From CAIYXV01 sp035506255 (GTDB lineage: Bacteria; Margulisbacteria; WOR-1; XYC2-FULL-46-14; WPAF01), in NCBI GenBank assembly GCA_035506255.1, contig DATJPS010000055.1, positions 1-18,186 of the forward strand: a DNA stretch of 18,186 nt, written 5' to 3'. Below are positions 1 to 6,981 of this stretch, piece after piece. Both the position numbers and the translations under genes were made by a program. The notes beneath the pieces are model-generated. The model did no database searches and was not told the origin of the DNA. It worked only from the letters and a program-made list of their open reading frames with translations. Position 1 is the first letter of the stretch; every line of letters starts with the position of its first letter.

Positions 1-1251
1 GCGATCGGCCCCGGCGGGGAATATACCGGCAAGACCTACAAGGAATACAAGAAGGAATCGCAGGCGTTCGCCCGCGCCATGTTCGACATTTACGCCGAGG
101 GGGATGGCGCCGGGCGGCCGTTCTTCTTTCCCAAGCCGCTCCTCCATCTGACCGAAAAGTTCTTCACCGAGGAAGGGCACCAGGATTTTTTGCGCCTGGC
201 CTCGGACGTGGCGGCAAAGATGGGGAACACTTATTTCGTCTTCGACCGCGGCGAGACCGCCAAGATATCCGAGTGCTGCCGCCTGGCGTTCAAGCTCGAA
301 TATTCGGACCTGCAAGACGCCAAGGAACCGTGGAGAATGCGCTACTCCGCCATCCAGAACATCACCGTCAACCTGCCGCGCATCGCCTACTTGGCGGAGG
401 GGGACGAGGAGCGGTTACTGAAGCTCCTGGAAGCGCGTTTGGAACTGGCGGCGCGCGCGCATAAACAAAAACGGATATTCATAGAGAAACTGCTGGCGGA
501 AGGGACCGATGGCCCGCTCTCGCTCCTGGCGATGAAGCGCGACGGCGAAGCGTATTTGAGATTGAGAAGAGTGACCCATCTGGTGGGGATCCTCGGCCTG
601 AACGAGATGGTGGAGGCGCAGACCGGCTCCCAGCTCCACGAATCGCCCGAAGCGCTGAAGCTCGGGTTAAAGGTGGTCTCCTTCATGCGTATAAAGTGCG
701 AGGAGCTTTCGGAAAAGTTCGACCTGCGCTTTGTGCTGGAGCAGACCCCGGCCGAATCCACCGCCTACCGCTTCGCCAAGCTCGACCTCCAGCATTTCCC
801 GGTCAACACGATAAAGGTGGTCAAGGGCAGCCTGGAGAACGGCGAGATCTACTATACCAATTCGACCTATTTCAATGTAAACAATAATATGAGCCCGATC
901 GACCGGGTGAAGCAGGAAGGGCTGTTCCATCCGCTGATCGACGCCGGCGCGCTGACCCACATCTGGCTGGGCGAAAGCCGCCCCAGCGCCGAAAGCATCG
1001 CCAACTTCGTGGTCAAGGTCTTCCGGGAAACGCAGAGCAGCCAGGTGGCATTCTCACCCGAGTTCACCGTTTGCAACGACTGCGGCCGCACCGATCGCGG
1101 GTTGAAGGACCGCTGCCCTTTCTGCCGCTCGGACCGGGTGGAGGGGATCACCAGGATCACCGGCTACTTTTCCCGGGTCTCGGGCTGGAACAAGGGTAAG
1201 GTCGCCGAACTGCGCGACCGCAGCCGCTCGGACGAGGGTTCGATAAATTAA
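1..1251 (+). CDS. nrdD: Anaerobic (class III) ribonucleoside-triphosphate reductase, C-terminal part (5' truncated by window edge)
   Basis: Glycyl-radical enzyme that reduces ribonucleotides to deoxyribonucleotides without oxygen. The frame is open from base 1, so the true start lies outside the window; the first internal ATG at 79 is not the start. Family signatures: the stretch TVNLPRIAYLA (around 370-400), EQTPAEST (around 742-765), a C-terminal zinc site of two CxxC pairs (CNDC at 1072-1083, CPFC at 1114-1125), and the glycyl-radical region RITGYFSRVSGWNKGK with the probable radical glycine encoded at 1162-1164. The activase nrdG is not in the window and may lie upstream. A redoxin gene follows after 11 bp and probably belongs to the same operon; some class III enzymes take electrons from a NrdH/thioredoxin-type redoxin rather than from formate. 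The family call is secure; the electron donor is inferred. Confidence 0.95.
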   Translation, partial: AIGPGGEYTGKTYKEYKKESQAFARAMFDIYAEGDGAGRPFFFPKPLLHLTEKFFTEEGHQDFLRLASDVAAKMGNTYFVFDRGETAKISECCRLAFKLEYSDLQDAKEPWRMRYSAIQNITVNLPRIAYLAEGDEERLLKLLEARLELAARAHKQKRIFIEKLLAEGTDGPLSLLAMKRDGEAYLRLRRVTHLVGILGLNEMVEAQTGSQLHESPEALKLGLKVVSFMRIKCEELSEKFDLRFVLEQTPAESTAYRFAKLDLQHFPVNTIKVVKGSLENGEIYYTNSTYFNVNNNMSPIDRVKQEGLFHPLIDAGALTHIWLGESRPSAESIANFVVKVFRETQSSQVAFSPEFTVCNDCGRTDRGLKDRCPFCRSDRVEGITRITGYFSRVSGWNKGKVAELRDRSRSDEGSIN

Positions 1252-1262
1252 GGGGGCATAAA

Positions 1263-1535
1263 ATGGAAGTTAAAGTTTTCGGCAAGCCGGGATGCCAGTA
1301 CTGCAAGACGACGATGAAGAAATTCGAGACCTTTTTTGACCGCTGGAACATAGACAAGGGGCAGGTGCCGCTCACTTTCTTCGACATGGAACAGGTCGAC
1401 GGGCTGGCCGAAGGTGCGTTCTACTCCGTTTCCAAGATCCCCTCCACCATCATCGAACAGGACGGGAAGATCCTGGTCCGCTGGGACGGCCAGGTGCCGT
1501 TATCAGAGGAATTCAAAAAGTATTTCGGGGCTTGA
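1263..1535 (+). CDS. Glutaredoxin/NrdH-like redoxin, probable electron donor to NrdD
   Basis: A 90-residue thioredoxin-fold protein, the usual size for NrdH or glutaredoxin. The active site is GCQYC with cysteines 11 and 14, and the cis-proline is in KIPSTI (Pro60). No signal peptide, so cytosolic. An AGGGGGC Shine-Dalgarno lies just before the ATG. It is 11 bp downstream of nrdD on the same strand, which suggests that it supplies the disulfide-reducing equivalents for that enzyme. The 3' end overlaps the convergent gene at 1513 by 23 bp. It could instead be a general glutaredoxin; position is the main argument for the NrdD link. Confidence 0.88.
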   Translation: MEVKVFGKPGCQYCKTTMKKFETFFDRWNIDKGQVPLTFFDMEQVDGLAEGAFYSVSKIPSTIIEQDGKILVRWDGQVPLSEEFKKYFGA

Positions 1536-2991
1536 TCACGATCGCGTCGCCCACCGTCTGTTCGTAGCCGTTGGCGGGACGGTTGATTACCGATCCGTTT
1601 ATCACCATGGTGGTCGATCCCCCGCCGTCAAGGTTGAGCGCGTCGACCGCCCCTAACGACCGCATGAAATAAGCCAGTTCGGTCAGGCTCATGCCGATGC
1701 TGAAGCCCTCACCCTTTTTGATCTTGCGGCGCGGCTTGCCGTCCACGGTCACGAACAGCAGTTTATCGTCGGAGGTAATACCGACGGCGGTCCTCGCCGC
1801 CCTCCCCCGCGCCACGTCGGGGCGGAATTTTTCCTCGAACTTGGAAATGTAGATCTGGCCGTCCTTCAGCAGGCGCGGCCCGCCCCCGACCAGGTGCACC
1901 GCCTTGCCGGTAACGGAAGAAGAATAGGGGATCAAGTTGATGACCGTGCTGATGTCGTCCCCGACCTTGACCGCCGAAGAGAGGATCTCGGCGTAGAGCG
2001 ATCCGGCCGAAAGAACGTAGCCGTTCTCCGGAATACGCGAATTTCCCACCCGGGTGCCGGTGATCTTGCCGTCGACCACCGTGATCTCGAACCCGCTGGC
2101 GTCGGTCTCGGTCAGATCGCCGTAATTGCGGTTGTAGATGATGATGTCCTTCTTCTGGTCTCGCAGCTGGTTTATGCCGGTGATCTCGTACTTGTACCCG
2201 CCATACTCAAAGTACGAGTCCATGATAATGTTATCGATAAAGCAGCCGTTGTCCTCCGTCAAAATGAGCGAAGTGCGGTCGGAGATCGGGTAAGAGACAG
2301 GGTCGCCGTTTATCATCAGCACCCCCAGCGGGCGGCCGGTGCCGGAAAAGTAAGTGCCGTTGACCGCGGCGGCGGCGCCGTTATGCGACGCGATCTCGCT
2401 GGTCCGCTCGCGATAGAAATGCTTGCGCTGGGGCTTGGACCACGGCATCAGGAAATCGAAGAACGACCGCCCCGGTTGCGCCAGCGCGGGGAAGATCTCG
2501 GCCTTTTTGGGATCCACCTTCAGCACCTGGGCGGAGGTATATCCGTCCTCCCCGCCCCCCACCACCCGGTAATATTCGATGGCGTCGGTGATCGTCCCCC
2601 CGCGTTCGGTCTTGTTAAAGACGCGTCCGATATCGACCACCACCCGGCTTGGCCCGGCCAGGGCGAAGAGGTTGAACGATACCGGGTAAAGGATCGGGAT
2701 CGAAGCGTAGACGCAGTCGCCGGACTTTTTTACCTGGATGTTCTTTACCACCCAATCCTTGATCTCAAGGTCTCCCGCGATCTGCGGGGCCACTTCGCAG
2801 GAAGGGAACGCGATGGTGAGCGTCCCTTCGGTCGTCACCAGACCGTAGTAGGCCTGGCCGTCAAAATCGAATACTACTCTCACCTTTTCCGGATAGGCGG
2901 CAGAGCGGACGCTCTTGAGCGTGCCGGCGCCGGCCGCGCATACGGACAGGAGCAACGCCAGCAACGCCGTAAATAATATTTTTTTGTTCAC
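1513..2991 (-). CDS. Secreted AMIN-domain / phosphodiester glycosidase (NAGPA/DUF2233-like) protein
   Basis: A 492-residue exported protein. Residues 1-22 form a signal peptide (MNKK, hydrophobic core, AxA-type end). About residues 23-130 resemble an AMIN domain, which in other proteins binds cell-wall glycans. The rest matches the phosphodiester glycosidase family related to N-acetylglucosamine-1-phosphodiester alpha-N-acetylglucosaminidase: VNGTYFSGTGRPLGVLMING in mid-protein, RTAVGITSDDKLLFVTVDG, and the C-terminal signature NLDGGGSTTM. A role in trimming cell-wall or exopolysaccharide glycan phosphodiesters in the periplasm is likely; the substrate is unknown. The start is GTG with no Shine-Dalgarno but an extended -10 box six bases upstream, so a leaderless mRNA is probable. 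It lies 54 bp downstream of ispH on the same strand and may also be read through from it. Confidence 0.86.
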   Translation of the reverse strand: MNKKILFTALLALLLSVCAAGAGTLKSVRSAAYPEKVRVVFDFDGQAYYGLVTTEGTLTIAFPSCEVAPQIAGDLEIKDWVVKNIQVKKSGDCVYASIPILYPVSFNLFALAGPSRVVVDIGRVFNKTERGGTITDAIEYYRVVGGGEDGYTSAQVLKVDPKKAEIFPALAQPGRSFFDFLMPWSKPQRKHFYRERTSEIASHNGAAAAVNGTYFSGTGRPLGVLMINGDPVSYPISDRTSLILTEDNGCFIDNIIMDSYFEYGGYKYEITGINQLRDQKKDIIIYNRNYGDLTETDASGFEITVVDGKITGTRVGNSRIPENGYVLSAGSLYAEILSSAVKVGDDISTVINLIPYSSSVTGKAVHLVGGGPRLLKDGQIYISKFEEKFRPDVARGRAARTAVGITSDDKLLFVTVDGKPRRKIKKGEGFSIGMSLTELAYFMRSLGAVDALNLDGGGSTTMVINGSVINRPANGYEQTVGDAIVIKPRNTF

Positions 2992-2997
2992 GTTTTG

Positions 2998-3006
2998 ATT
3001 ATATCA
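2998..3006 (-). promoter_or_regulatory. Extended -10 promoter of the glycosidase gene (leaderless)
   Basis: On the minus strand the sequence reads TGATATAAT, a perfect -10 hexamer with the TGn extension, followed by six bases and then the GTG start at 2991. Transcription would begin on or next to the G of GTG. No good -35 is seen 17 bp upstream, as expected for an extended -10 promoter. Confidence 0.65.
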
Positions 3007-3045
3007 TACCGCAAAAGGAGTTTTTATCGCGAAGCTGGCGCGCGA

Positions 3046-3900
3046 TCAGGTCTTTGATCTTATGAGTGAAATGATCCCGGTCACCACCCAGTCTGGGGTC
3101 GAAGCCCCGGCGGTCAATCCGATCCGGTCCCGTCCGCCGAACCATTTGAGGTCGAGCTCCGATGCGTCCTGGATCTGATGCGTTTCGGTCCCCGTCTTTG
3201 CGCACAGCTCCGCCAGCCGCTTGGTATTGGCGCTCATTTTATCTCCGACCACCAGCATCAGATCGACCTTCTTTGCCAGCTCCACCGCCGCGTTCTGCCG
3301 CTTGCTGGTCGCGCCGCAAATGGTTTTAAGCACCGTCAGGTCTTTGAACTTCTCGCGCAGCTTTTGGACAACGGCCTCAAAATTCGCTTCCGACTGTGTG
3401 GTCTGGGCCACCACGCCGATCCCGACACGGAAAAAGTTGAGCGATTCGAACCCCGCCAGATCGTCCGGCCCCTCCACCACCACCGCCTTGCCGCCCGCCC
3501 ATCCCAGCAGTCCTTTCACTTCCGGGTGCCCCTCGTCGCCGACGATCACGATCGCGTCACCCTTTTCAGAAAGCTGCCTCACCAGATTTTGCGCCTTCTT
3601 CACCCAGGGGCAGGTGGTATCAACGATCTCCAGCCCCAGGCCTTTCGCTTTTTCGTAAATTTCCGGGGCCACGCCGTGGGCGGAGATCAAAAGGATCCCG
3701 TTCGTACCCTGCGGTATCTGGTCCAGCCCGCGGACCATTTTTATCCCTTCCCTGATGAGCTTCTCCACCACGCGGGCATTATGGACCAGGTTTCCCAGCA
3801 TATAAACCGGACGGCCCTGCTTTGCCTGCTTCAGAGCAAGCTGGTAAGCCCGCTCTACTCCTTCGCAGAAGCCGGAATTATCAGCGATCAGTATCTCCAT
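3046..3900 (-). CDS. ispH: 4-hydroxy-3-methylbut-2-enyl diphosphate reductase (IspH/LytB)
   Basis: Catalyses the last step of the MEP isoprenoid pathway, reducing HMBPP to IPP and DMAPP with a [4Fe-4S] cluster. The 284-residue length is normal. The three cluster cysteines are present: Cys12 in GFCEGV, Cys97 in DTTCPWV and Cys195 in TICGATSKRQ. Substrate-binding motifs are also present: LVHN (His40), SAHG (His75) and GHPEV (His125, Glu127), with STPDWV near the C-terminus. Cytosolic. It is divergent from crtI, with only 50 bp between the start codons, which pairs precursor supply with carotenoid synthesis. The start at 3900 is supported by a TATAAT box ending six bases upstream and by the position of the first cysteine motif. 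Confidence 0.96.
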   Translation of the reverse strand: MEILIADNSGFCEGVERAYQLALKQAKQGRPVYMLGNLVHNARVVEKLIREGIKMVRGLDQIPQGTNGILLISAHGVAPEIYEKAKGLGLEIVDTTCPWVKKAQNLVRQLSEKGDAIVIVGDEGHPEVKGLLGWAGGKAVVVEGPDDLAGFESLNFFRVGIGVVAQTTQSEANFEAVVQKLREKFKDLTVLKTICGATSKRQNAAVELAKKVDLMLVVGDKMSANTKRLAELCAKTGTETHQIQDASELDLKWFGGRDRIGLTAGASTPDWVVTGIISLIRSKT

Positions 3901-3906
3901 AATTTT

Positions 3907-3915
3907 ATTATAACA
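3907..3915 (-). promoter_or_regulatory. Extended -10 promoter of ispH (leaderless)
   Basis: The minus strand reads TGTTATAAT (TGn plus perfect -10) followed by exactly six bases and the ATG at 3900. No Shine-Dalgarno fits between them, so the transcript should start at the ATG. No convincing -35 is visible. The box abuts the crtI -35 element at 3916-3921. Confidence 0.7.
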
Positions 3916-3943
3916 TTGACTTGGCTATGATACGTTATAAAAT
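3916..3943 (+). promoter_or_regulatory. Sigma-70-type promoter of the carotenoid operon (leaderless)
   Basis: TTGACT at 3916-3921, a 16-bp spacer, then TAAAAT at 3938-3943. The ATG at 3951 follows after seven bases, placing the transcription start on or beside it. No Shine-Dalgarno is present. It lies back to back with the ispH promoter inside a 50-bp gap. Confidence 0.65.
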
Positions 3944-3950
3944 AATGCAT

Positions 3951-5426
3951 ATGCCGGGAAAAAAAGTTTTGATAATCGGGGCTGGCTGCAGCGGACTGGC
4001 CGCGGCGGCGTTGCTGGCAAAAGAAGGCTATGCGGTCACCGTGGTAGAAAAAAATGCCGCCCCCGGCGGCCGCGCCCGGACCCTTAAAACCAATGGGTTT
4101 ACTTTTGACCTCGGCCCTTCATGGTACCTGATGCCGGAGGTCTTTGAAAACTACTTTGCGCGATTTGGGAAAAAAACCGTGGATTACTATCAATTAAAAC
4201 GGCTTGATCCCAACTACCGAGTATTTTTCGGGGACGGCCAGGTCGACGTCCCCGCCGACCGGCGGAAGATCGGAGAACTATTTGGCCGCCTTGAACCTGA
4301 CGGCGGGGAAAAGCTCGACCGGTTCATGAAAAGCGCCGAATTCCAGTACCGGACCGCAATGAAAAGTTTTATCTACCGCGCGTATCGATCGTTCTTTGAT
4401 TTCTTCAACTGGGAGATCATTACCAAAGGGCCCCGGCTCCATATCTTTGAGGGGCTCGACCGCTATGTGCGGCGGTTTTTCCGGAGCGACCGGATACGGA
4501 AGATCCTGGAATATACGGTCGTTTTTCTTGGGGGATCGCCCGACAACACTCCTGCGCTGTATTCGATCATGTCGCATGTCGATTTCAACCTTGGCGTCTG
4601 GTATCCGGACCAGGGCATGGGATCGGTCGTCAGTGCGTTAAATAAACTGGGGGAAGAACAAGGGGTTAAATTGCTTCTAAGCCATAATGTTTTACGGATC
4701 GAGAGCGAAAACGGCCAGGCAAAGAAGGTCGTGACCGATAAAGGGGTGTTCGCCGCCGATATCGTCTTGGTCAATGCCGATTATCATCATACAGAAACCG
4801 AGTTGCTTGCGCCCGGCGACGTTTCTTATTCGCCAAAATACTGGGCAAGCCGAAAAATGGGTCCGTCCGCGTTCCTCATCTATCTTGGCCTTAATAAAAA
4901 GATCAAAGGCCTGCTCCACCATAACCTGTACCTTGACCCGTCATGGAACGAACATTTTAAATCGATCTTTGACAAGCCCGCATGGCCTGAGGCTTATTCT
5001 TATTATATCAGCTGCACCTCAAAGACCGACGCATCGGTCGCGCCGCCCGGGGGAGAAGCAGTTTTTATCCTCATTCCGGTCGCGGCCGGGCTGGTTGATA
5101 CCCCTGAGATACGAAATAAAATGTTCAACCTAACTATCGCCCACTTAGAAAAGCTTCTGGGGGATGAGATCAAGGACAATATTGTTTACCAGCAAATTTT
5201 CGCCCAGAGAGCGTTCGCCCTGGCCTACAATGCATATAAAGGAACGGCGCTCGGACTGGCCCATACGCTTTTCCAGACCGCGATCTTCAGGCCGTCGCAC
5301 CGGAGTAAAAAGCTGAAAAATCTTTATTACACCGGCAGTTATACCCATCCGGGTATCGGGGTGCCGATGGTCATGGTCTCCGCCCAAATCGTCAGCGACC
5401 TGATCAGGAAAGATCATGGCCTCTAA
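3951..5426 (+). CDS. crtI: Phytoene desaturase (CrtI-type, FAD-dependent)
   Basis: Converts phytoene to lycopene by successive desaturations; CrtI enzymes use FAD and do not strictly need oxygen, which fits an anaerobe. The 491-residue protein opens with an FAD-binding Rossmann fold (VLIIGAGCSGLAAA, then VVEKNAAPGGRA) and the family segment LGPSWYLMPEVFE. It ends with YYTGSYTHPGIGVPMV followed by the SAQIVSD region typical of CrtI/CrtN. The chosen ATG at 3951 lies 7 nt after the -10 box and directly precedes the Rossmann strand. An in-frame ATG at 3945 and TTG at 3921 are possible but less likely. It is the first gene of crtI-crtB-cyclase and its stop overlaps the crtB start by 11 bp. A diapophytoene desaturase (CrtN) cannot be fully excluded by motifs alone. 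Confidence 0.92.
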   Translation: MPGKKVLIIGAGCSGLAAAALLAKEGYAVTVVEKNAAPGGRARTLKTNGFTFDLGPSWYLMPEVFENYFARFGKKTVDYYQLKRLDPNYRVFFGDGQVDVPADRRKIGELFGRLEPDGGEKLDRFMKSAEFQYRTAMKSFIYRAYRSFFDFFNWEIITKGPRLHIFEGLDRYVRRFFRSDRIRKILEYTVVFLGGSPDNTPALYSIMSHVDFNLGVWYPDQGMGSVVSALNKLGEEQGVKLLLSHNVLRIESENGQAKKVVTDKGVFAADIVLVNADYHHTETELLAPGDVSYSPKYWASRKMGPSAFLIYLGLNKKIKGLLHHNLYLDPSWNEHFKSIFDKPAWPEAYSYYISCTSKTDASVAPPGGEAVFILIPVAAGLVDTPEIRNKMFNLTIAHLEKLLGDEIKDNIVYQQIFAQRAFALAYNAYKGTALGLAHTLFQTAIFRPSHRSKKLKNLYYTGSYTHPGIGVPMVMVSAQIVSDLIRKDHGL

Positions 5427-6246
5427 ACTCCATCGTTTGATCTTTAAAACCGGGAGCCGCACTTATTTCACCAGTTCTCTCTTTTTCCCCAGAGCGGCGC
5501 GGGAAGAGGTCTCCGTTCTTTACGCTTTTGTCCGCAGGGCGGACGACTTTGTCGATACTATTCCCCAGGACAAAGCCAGCTTTGATCAGTTCGCAGGCAT
5601 GTATCGTTCCGCACTCGCTTCGGGAAAAGCTTCGGGCGATCCGGTGATCGATCCCTTTATAGGCCTCTTGGCACGAAGATCTTTTGATCCGGCCTGGGTC
5701 GAAGCCTTCCTTGGCTCGATGGAAATGGATACTTATAAAAATGAATATCATGATATCGGCGAGACCGAAAAATACATCTATGGATCGGCCGAAGTGATAG
5801 GCCTTATGATGGCAAGGATCCTGGGCCTGCCAACCGAAGCGCTGCCTTGCGCGCGCCTGCAGGGAAAAGCCATGCAGTACATAAATTTTATCCGGGACCT
5901 GAACGAAGACCTTAAACTGGGGCGCGTCTATCTGCCAAAAGACGAGATCCGCCGGTTCGGCCTGGCGTCGCTCGATCAGGATGAAACCAGTCGTCTGCCA
6001 ACCGAGTTTAAAAAGTTCATCGACTACCAGCTTGCACGATATGAGGACTGGCAAGATAAAGCAGCGGAGGGCTTCAAATATCTGCCTAAACGCTATCTGG
6101 TGCCGGTCAAAACTGCGGCGGAAATGTATGCCTGGACGGCAAGGGAGATAAAGAAGGACCCTTTTATTATTTACCGTAAAGCGGTCAAGCCGACGTGGGG
6201 CCGCATCATTGGGAGGGCGATCTTTGAGTATTTATTTAACCATTAA
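5416..6246 (+). CDS. crtB: Phytoene synthase (squalene/phytoene synthase family)
   Basis: Condenses two GGPP molecules head to head into phytoene. The 276-residue protein has both Mg-diphosphate-binding aspartate motifs, DDFVD (43-47) and DLNED (161-165), the latter in FIRDLNEDLKLGRVYLP, a hallmark segment. The N-terminal SRTYFTSSLFFP is also typical. An AGGA Shine-Dalgarno at 5406-5409 lies six bases before the ATG, inside the end of crtI, so the two genes are translationally coupled. No GGPP synthase (crtE) is in the window. Its 3' end overlaps the lycopene cyclase start. Confidence 0.94.
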   Translation: MASKLHRLIFKTGSRTYFTSSLFFPRAAREEVSVLYAFVRRADDFVDTIPQDKASFDQFAGMYRSALASGKASGDPVIDPFIGLLARRSFDPAWVEAFLGSMEMDTYKNEYHDIGETEKYIYGSAEVIGLMMARILGLPTEALPCARLQGKAMQYINFIRDLNEDLKLGRVYLPKDEIRRFGLASLDQDETSRLPTEFKKFIDYQLARYEDWQDKAAEGFKYLPKRYLVPVKTAAEMYAWTAREIKKDPFIIYRKAVKPTWGRIIGRAIFEYLFNH

Positions 6247-6898
6247 TCTAATTATCGTTGCCATTCCATTGGTACTGACCTTTTTACCGATCTTCCGGTC
6301 CTATCGTAAATGGGGCCCGTTGTCGGCATCCATTATTACCGTGGGCGGACTTTTTATCTTCTGGGACGTGATTTTCACCCTGCGGAATGACTGGACGTTC
6401 AATCCTCTCTACGTTAACGGACTTAAGATATTATCCCTCCCGCCTGAGGAATGGCTGTTCTTTTTTACCGTCCCCTATAGTTGCCTTTTTTTATATGAAG
6501 GGATCTCCGCCCTCATCCTTGATATCAAGATATTTTATTCCAGCGCTTTCTATATATTATTGTCCGGTTTAAGCCTGTCTGCCGCATGGATGCTCCATAA
6601 CAAGGAATATGCTCTGGTCGTTTCACTTTTATGCGCTGCGGTATTCCTGCTGGGAGCATCCCGTCTTCGGTATATTTTCACTTCGCGCGTTTACTGGATC
6701 TGGATCACGCTTGGTATGGGCCTTTTTTTTATTTTTGATCATTTCTTGACCGCGCTGCCGGTCGTTGTCTATTCGCCGCTGGCCATAACAAATTTCAGGC
6801 TGGCCTCCATACCGATCGAGGATTTCTTTTATAATTACTGCCTGCTCACATTGTATTTGGCCGTTTATTTGCGGGTCAAAAATATAGCATCCCGTTGA
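6224..6898 (+). CDS. Lycopene cyclase, CrtYc-CrtYd fusion type (membrane protein)
   Basis: Cyclises the ends of lycopene, giving gamma- or beta-carotene. The 224-residue protein is strongly hydrophobic, with about six to seven membrane helices, and holds two copies of the heterodimeric/CarR-like cyclase domain. The first has WDVIFTLRNDWTFN then PPEEWLFFFTVP (PxE(E) around 73-76); the second has FDHFLTALPVVVY then IPIEDFFYN (196-200). Start choice: an upstream TTG at 6209 exists, but TTG at 6224 has GGGAGGG at 6211-6217 six bases before it, inside crtB, so 6224 is preferred. It overlaps crtB by 23 bp. Compared with nrdD the gene looks AT-rich. Product ring type (beta or epsilon, one or two ends) cannot be told from sequence. 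Confidence 0.87.
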   Translation: MSIYLTINLIIVAIPLVLTFLPIFRSYRKWGPLSASIITVGGLFIFWDVIFTLRNDWTFNPLYVNGLKILSLPPEEWLFFFTVPYSCLFLYEGISALILDIKIFYSSAFYILLSGLSLSAAWMLHNKEYALVVSLLCAAVFLLGASRLRYIFTSRVYWIWITLGMGLFFIFDHFLTALPVVVYSPLAITNFRLASIPIEDFFYNYCLLTLYLAVYLRVKNIASR

Positions 6899-6938
6899 TA
6901 TTTCCTTATAAAACATCCGCCGGACGGCCGCTCGCAAA

Positions 6939-6952
6939 TCACGATATCGTGA
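6939..6952. promoter_or_regulatory. Perfect 14-bp palindrome upstream of the HD phosphohydrolase gene (candidate operator)
   Basis: TCACGATATCGTGA is fully self-complementary and sits 30-43 bp before the ATG at 6982, about 20 bp upstream of a candidate extended -10 (TG-A-TAGATA at 6972-6980). It is not followed by a T tract, so it does not look like a terminator. The regulator is unknown. Confidence 0.4.
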
Positions 6953-6981
6953 AATCACCGCTCTGTTTAACTGATAGATAA

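Noticed and set aside
1894..2976. Long open frame (360 codons) antisense to the glycosidase gene
   Set aside because: It has no family motif, is rich in Arg/Asp/His as expected of an antisense shadow in GC-rich DNA, and the opposite strand has clear domains and a promoter.
2999..3205. Overlapping minus-strand frame beyond the ispH stop, considered as a frameshifted ispH C-terminus
   Set aside because: IspH at 284 residues is already full length with its STPDWV end motif, and the extension is not IspH-like.
3921..3950. Upstream TTG/ATG starts for crtI
   Set aside because: They fall inside the predicted promoter, lack a Shine-Dalgarno and add residues before the Rossmann fold.
5404..6054. Antisense frame across crtB
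   Set aside because: crtB has both catalytic aspartate motifs and a Shine-Dalgarno; the antisense frame has no recognisable features.
6917..6932. GC-rich stretch after the lycopene cyclase as a terminator
   Set aside because: Arms pair poorly and no T run follows.
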